Below are positions 61,217 through 64,000 of a stretch of DNA of 64,000 nt, piece by piece (positions within the stretch are counted from its first letter, which is position 1; the number at the start of each line of letters is the position of its first letter). A program made the position numbers and the translations under genes. Under the pieces are notes generated by a model. That model worked only from the letters and a program-made list of their open reading frames with translations. It was not told the DNA's origin and ran no database searches. The stretch spans positions 77,608-141,607 of the forward strand of contig DCHX01000007.1 in assembly GCA_002315685.1 (NCBI GenBank). The letters are read 5' to 3'. This DNA comes from Ruminococcaceae bacterium UBA1741 (GTDB taxonomy: Bacteria > Bacillota > Clostridia > Oscillospirales > Acutalibacteraceae).

Positions 61217-63892
61217 ATGGCAAAACAACATTTCTATTCACGCGTTCCCGCGCGTATGAGTATGTTTAACAAAGAGGATAGTTGCGATACTTTTGCAATT
61301 TCCGAGGGTGTAAATCTTGAAGAAATCAAAAACGAACTATCGGTAGTTAATGAAATTAAATTTGCAAAGGAAGAAACACAGCTGATCCAAATGGGTCAGC
61401 TTTCGCCCGTTTATATTCAATTAGTAACACAAAACGGTACACTTGCGCAAACTGCAATTTCTTATTTGTCCCGCGACTATACGGGAGAGCGTGCTTCATA
61501 TATGTCGCATACTCTTTTGCTCAATGATAAAGAAAAAAAGGAACATTTATGTTCGTGCGACAATGCGGCTTTTAATACTAATTGTTTTAAGCACGACTTA
61601 TCAAATTTTGATTTTTCTTCCTTTGATGCAAAGCCTATTACCGATTGTCCCGATTTACCGATTCCTACTCAAAAGGCTGATTCGTTGCCGTGTTTACTTG
61701 AAAATTACGACAACGGTATGATTAAAAGACTTATTTATTCGCTTGTCGCAATTTCCTGCGGTAAAGCAAAGTCGCTCTTTTTGTGCTTTAATACCCCTAT
61801 GAACGAGCTTTCGCAAAAGTCGGTATCTTTTCTTAATACCGTTTTGCTTTTGTTTCCATACCATATTCGTGAATCTCTTTCGTTCGTTTCGTATTCAAGC
61901 GACTACAACAAGTTTAATTCTATTAAAATAAAGTGTATGGTTGAAGAGGATTCTTCTGCACCTACTTCAAAGGGTATTACTCTTAAAATGGATATCAAGG
62001 ATTTTGCCGGCGTTACGGATGAAAATATTGCCGCTAATGCTATGGTCGTTGATTTCTTCTACGAGTTAATATCAAAAGAGGATATTCGCAAAGAATTTTT
62101 CCGTTTTTGCGATACTACCATTCAAAACAACGATTCCCTTAAAAAACCGACTTTGAAAAACATTACCGATTTAGTGTTATTGTTTAAGGTTCTCGGCGGA
62201 TTTTATTCAGATAGAAATGTTTTGAAGAATGATGTTGATGTTTACAACTATATATGTGTATATGATAAAAATAAAGAGTTTTTGAACGAAGAATACCGTT
62301 CTAAATCTATGGAGTTTTTAACCCGTTATCCCGAAACTCAAACAGCAATTCCCAAAAATGTTTTTTCAAAGGTTTCTTCAATATACCCGAATGCTGTTGA
62401 AGTTACAAGGCATACTGTTATGGAAACGGTTTTAGCTCTTATTCATACCGACACTATGCGTGAAAAACTGTTTACATTTATTAAAAACAATTTCGATAGT
62501 GAAAATGATGAAAATAAGCAGATAATTTTCGAGAATATTTGCCGTGTGTATTACGGCGGATTTTTGCAAAAGCAAATTCTTGAATTTTTAAGTAATTATT
62601 TTACTATGGCTTCGGATGATGTTAAGGTTAATATTGTGGAACGCTTGCTTCTTACAGTACGGTCCCAAAGTATTCAAGATGAAATAGTTGGGTTTATTGA
62701 TAAATATTATTCGTTGTTTTCAGATGCCGAAAAAAATAAATTTTATCAAATTTTCTTCGATGTACTTGCCGATGCTGACCCGCTTTCACGAAAGCTTGCC
62801 GATATTATTGATAAATATCTTGAAGATTCAAGAAAAGATGACTTTAAGCAAAACTTTATCGATATTGTTAATGCCGATAGTAAAATATGCGAAAAATCAA
62901 TTTGCGCCGTTATTTGTACAAAGTGCGGCACTTGTGAGAGTTTAATTGCATCAAAGGTGTTTAGCGGTAATTGTGAGGATAATTTGTTTTCGAATTTTGC
63001 TTTTGCGGTTTCAAAGAAAGATATTTTAAGCATTACCGATACCTTTAATGAAATTTGGGAGGTTTCGCCTGATTTAAGTGAAGATTTATCAAACAAATTC
63101 TTTGATATGCTTTGTGAGAATATATCAAATGATACAAAGCCCTCCTTCTTTACTTTAATTTCGGCTTATGAAAAGCTTGAAGAATTAAAAGATAATATCC
63201 CGTCTTCAAAATTATTTATTGATAAATTTGAAAATAATATTGTTTGCAGTAACGCCTTAATGGTTTTTCCGACTGTATTTGATGTTAAGAAATATCCCGA
63301 CGGCTTAAATCAAGCTTTTGAGATTTCAAATAAATATGATTTTTTGAAGAATTCAAAAGAGTTTGTACTACTTAATTCGTATTTTGAAGCACTGGATTCA
63401 ATAAAACACGGAAATAATAAGACTGCTTTTGAATACCTTGAAAAAATCGAGGGCAAACCCGTAAGACAGGGGGCAGCGGTTCATCTTAAAAAGGATACTG
63501 ATGAGCTTACCGCCGACAATAATAAACTTTTAATCCTTTTGGCTTTGGATTATTTAAGCTTTGACGGCATTAGATTTGTCGAGGCTACATCGAAGCTTGC
63601 CGAGCAAATTGTTGATGATGAACTAATAGATGTTTCATTGGCTATTGCTTGTGATATTTATAATTCAAAAGTTTCCGACGAGCTTAAAAATCTACTGATT
63701 TGCGAAAATTCAAACCTTTCGGATTATATATCTTCCTATATTTCTTCAAAGGATAAAAAGGCTAAAAAGGAATTTTTATTAAAGATAGATACTTTGGAGA
63801 CTAATGAAGAATTCAAGAATGTGATTAAGTCATTTGTTAATGCTTCAAGGTCTGCAAATAGCGGATTCTTTTCTAAATTGTTTAAGAAATAA
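61217..63892 (+). CDS. Large protein of unknown function ending the pilus operon (possibly GAP1-N-like)
   Basis: 891 residues, no signal peptide or membrane segment. Residues 1-250 look like a folded domain: QHFYSRVPARMSMFNKEDS, GQLSPVYIQLVTQNG, SYLSRDYTGERASYMSHTLLL and LLLFPYHIRESLSFVSYS. These short blocks recall the N-terminal domain of GTPase-associated protein 1 (GAP1-N), found with GTPases in conflict-type systems; this is an impression I could not test. From about 300 the protein is helical repeat-like (TPR/HEAT-like helices such as EFLTRYPETQ, LALIHTDTMREKLFTFIKNNF), ending in a basic FFSKLFKK. No GTPase is seen in the window. It starts 23 bases after pilB with AAGGAGC and ends at a terminator, so it belongs to the pilus operon. 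Confidence 0.55.
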   Translation: MAKQHFYSRVPARMSMFNKEDSCDTFAISEGVNLEEIKNELSVVNEIKFAKEETQLIQMGQLSPVYIQLVTQNGTLAQTAISYLSRDYTGERASYMSHTLLLNDKEKKEHLCSCDNAAFNTNCFKHDLSNFDFSSFDAKPITDCPDLPIPTQKADSLPCLLENYDNGMIKRLIYSLVAISCGKAKSLFLCFNTPMNELSQKSVSFLNTVLLLFPYHIRESLSFVSYSSDYNKFNSIKIKCMVEEDSSAPTSKGITLKMDIKDFAGVTDENIAANAMVVDFFYELISKEDIRKEFFRFCDTTIQNNDSLKKPTLKNITDLVLLFKVLGGFYSDRNVLKNDVDVYNYICVYDKNKEFLNEEYRSKSMEFLTRYPETQTAIPKNVFSKVSSIYPNAVEVTRHTVMETVLALIHTDTMREKLFTFIKNNFDSENDENKQIIFENICRVYYGGFLQKQILEFLSNYFTMASDDVKVNIVERLLLTVRSQSIQDEIVGFIDKYYSLFSDAEKNKFYQIFFDVLADADPLSRKLADIIDKYLEDSRKDDFKQNFIDIVNADSKICEKSICAVICTKCGTCESLIASKVFSGNCEDNLFSNFAFAVSKKDILSITDTFNEIWEVSPDLSEDLSNKFFDMLCENISNDTKPSFFTLISAYEKLEELKDNIPSSKLFIDKFENNIVCSNALMVFPTVFDVKKYPDGLNQAFEISNKYDFLKNSKEFVLLNSYFEALDSIKHGNNKTAFEYLEKIEGKPVRQGAAVHLKKDTDELTADNNKLLILLALDYLSFDGIRFVEATSKLAEQIVDDELIDVSLAIACDIYNSKVSDELKNLLICENSNLSDYISSYISSKDKKAKKEFLLKIDTLETNEEFKNVIKSFVNASRSANSGFFSKLFKK

Positions 63893-63899
63893 TTTATTT

Positions 63900-63926
63900 C
63901 CCCCTAATGTTTTCGTTAGGGGGTTT
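63900..63926 (+). terminator. Terminator of the pilus operon
   Basis: CCCCCTAA (63900-63907) pairs with TTAGGGGG (63916-63923), loop TGTTTTCG, then TTT. Confidence 0.85.
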
Positions 63927-63970
63927 AACTTTACCATTTGTATTTTTCACAAAAACTTATTTGTTGTATT

Positions 63971-63993
63971 TTGACAAAATGTTGGTTTGTCAA
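63971..63993 (+). promoter_or_regulatory. Inverted repeat TTGACAAA-N7-TTTGTCAA at the window end
   Basis: A perfect 8-base inverted repeat. The left half contains a consensus -35 TTGACA for a rightward gene outside the window, and the right half contains the TTTGTCA heptamer also seen twice before the pilin gene. Confidence 0.45.
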
Positions 63994-64000
63994 TGATGTG

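Noticed and set aside
1..64000. CRISPR arrays, insertion sequences, prophage, tRNA or rRNA genes
   Set aside because: I looked for regular direct repeats, transposases, integrases and tRNA-like cloverleaf ends and saw none.

Overview
The window comes from a low-GC, endospore-forming Gram-positive, most likely a gut-type Clostridia of the Ruminococcaceae/Oscillospirales group (an inference). The signs are an alpha/beta small acid-soluble spore protein gene, the ctsR-mcsA-mcsB-clpC stress operon with a CtsR box, a SAM-I riboswitch on metK, strong AGGAGG-like ribosome binding sites, many TTGACA/TATAAT promoters, NfnAB, and frequent TTG/GTG starts plus one ATC start (infC). I see no tRNA or rRNA genes, insertion sequences, prophage or CRISPR. 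The sequence is densely coding; only one gap exceeds 300 bases (17960-18269).

Layout. 1-9.1 kb: the end of a putP-type Na+/solute symporter, then an exported cysteine-peptidase-like protein, an Lrp regulator with its aminotransferase, LemA and TPM-domain membrane proteins, a D,D-carboxypeptidase, ThrH, a D-2-hydroxyacid dehydrogenase, a histidine phosphatase and RuvX. 9.1-12.1 kb (minus strand): asd-dapA-dapB, the entry to lysine biosynthesis, with a highly structured 169-base leader before dapA. 12.2-18 kb: queA-tgt (queuosine), SAM riboswitch-metK, nfnA-nfnB. 18.3-19.2 kb (minus): three small genes of unknown function. 19.3-27.2 kb: a phosphodiesterase, paired chromate-type transporters, an EamA transporter (minus), a minimal sufC-sufB pair and a dTDP-rhamnose/glycosyltransferase operon. 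27.2-46 kb: infC-rpmI-rplT with its leader, then a long housekeeping run (trmH, dprA, topA, trmFO, plsX, rnc, radical SAM, smc, ftsY, rdgB, yhbY, nadD, yqeK, rsfS, leuS). 46-53 kb: pckA, the CtsR regulon, a DUF378 protein and the spore protein.

53.2-64 kb is the most distinctive region. A LytS-type histidine kinase and a response regulator with a SARP-like output domain lie directly upstream of a compact type IV pilus locus (pilin, PilM-like protein, prepilin peptidase, PilC, PilB). The locus ends with an 891-residue protein of unknown function. The pilin promoter has no good -35 element but has two tandem TTTGTCA heptamers 11 bases apart, the layout expected for a SARP-type activator, so the two-component pair may switch on the pilus genes.

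The other strong lead is the dapA leader RNA. A perfect 14-bp hairpin carries in its loop and 5' arm a 13-base perfect complement of the dapA ribosome binding region, downstream of a possible lysine-rich mini leader peptide. Two genes (6879 and 26999) have their ribosome binding site buried in the 3' arm of a terminator-like hairpin, suggesting a small class of coupled terminator/RBS elements here.
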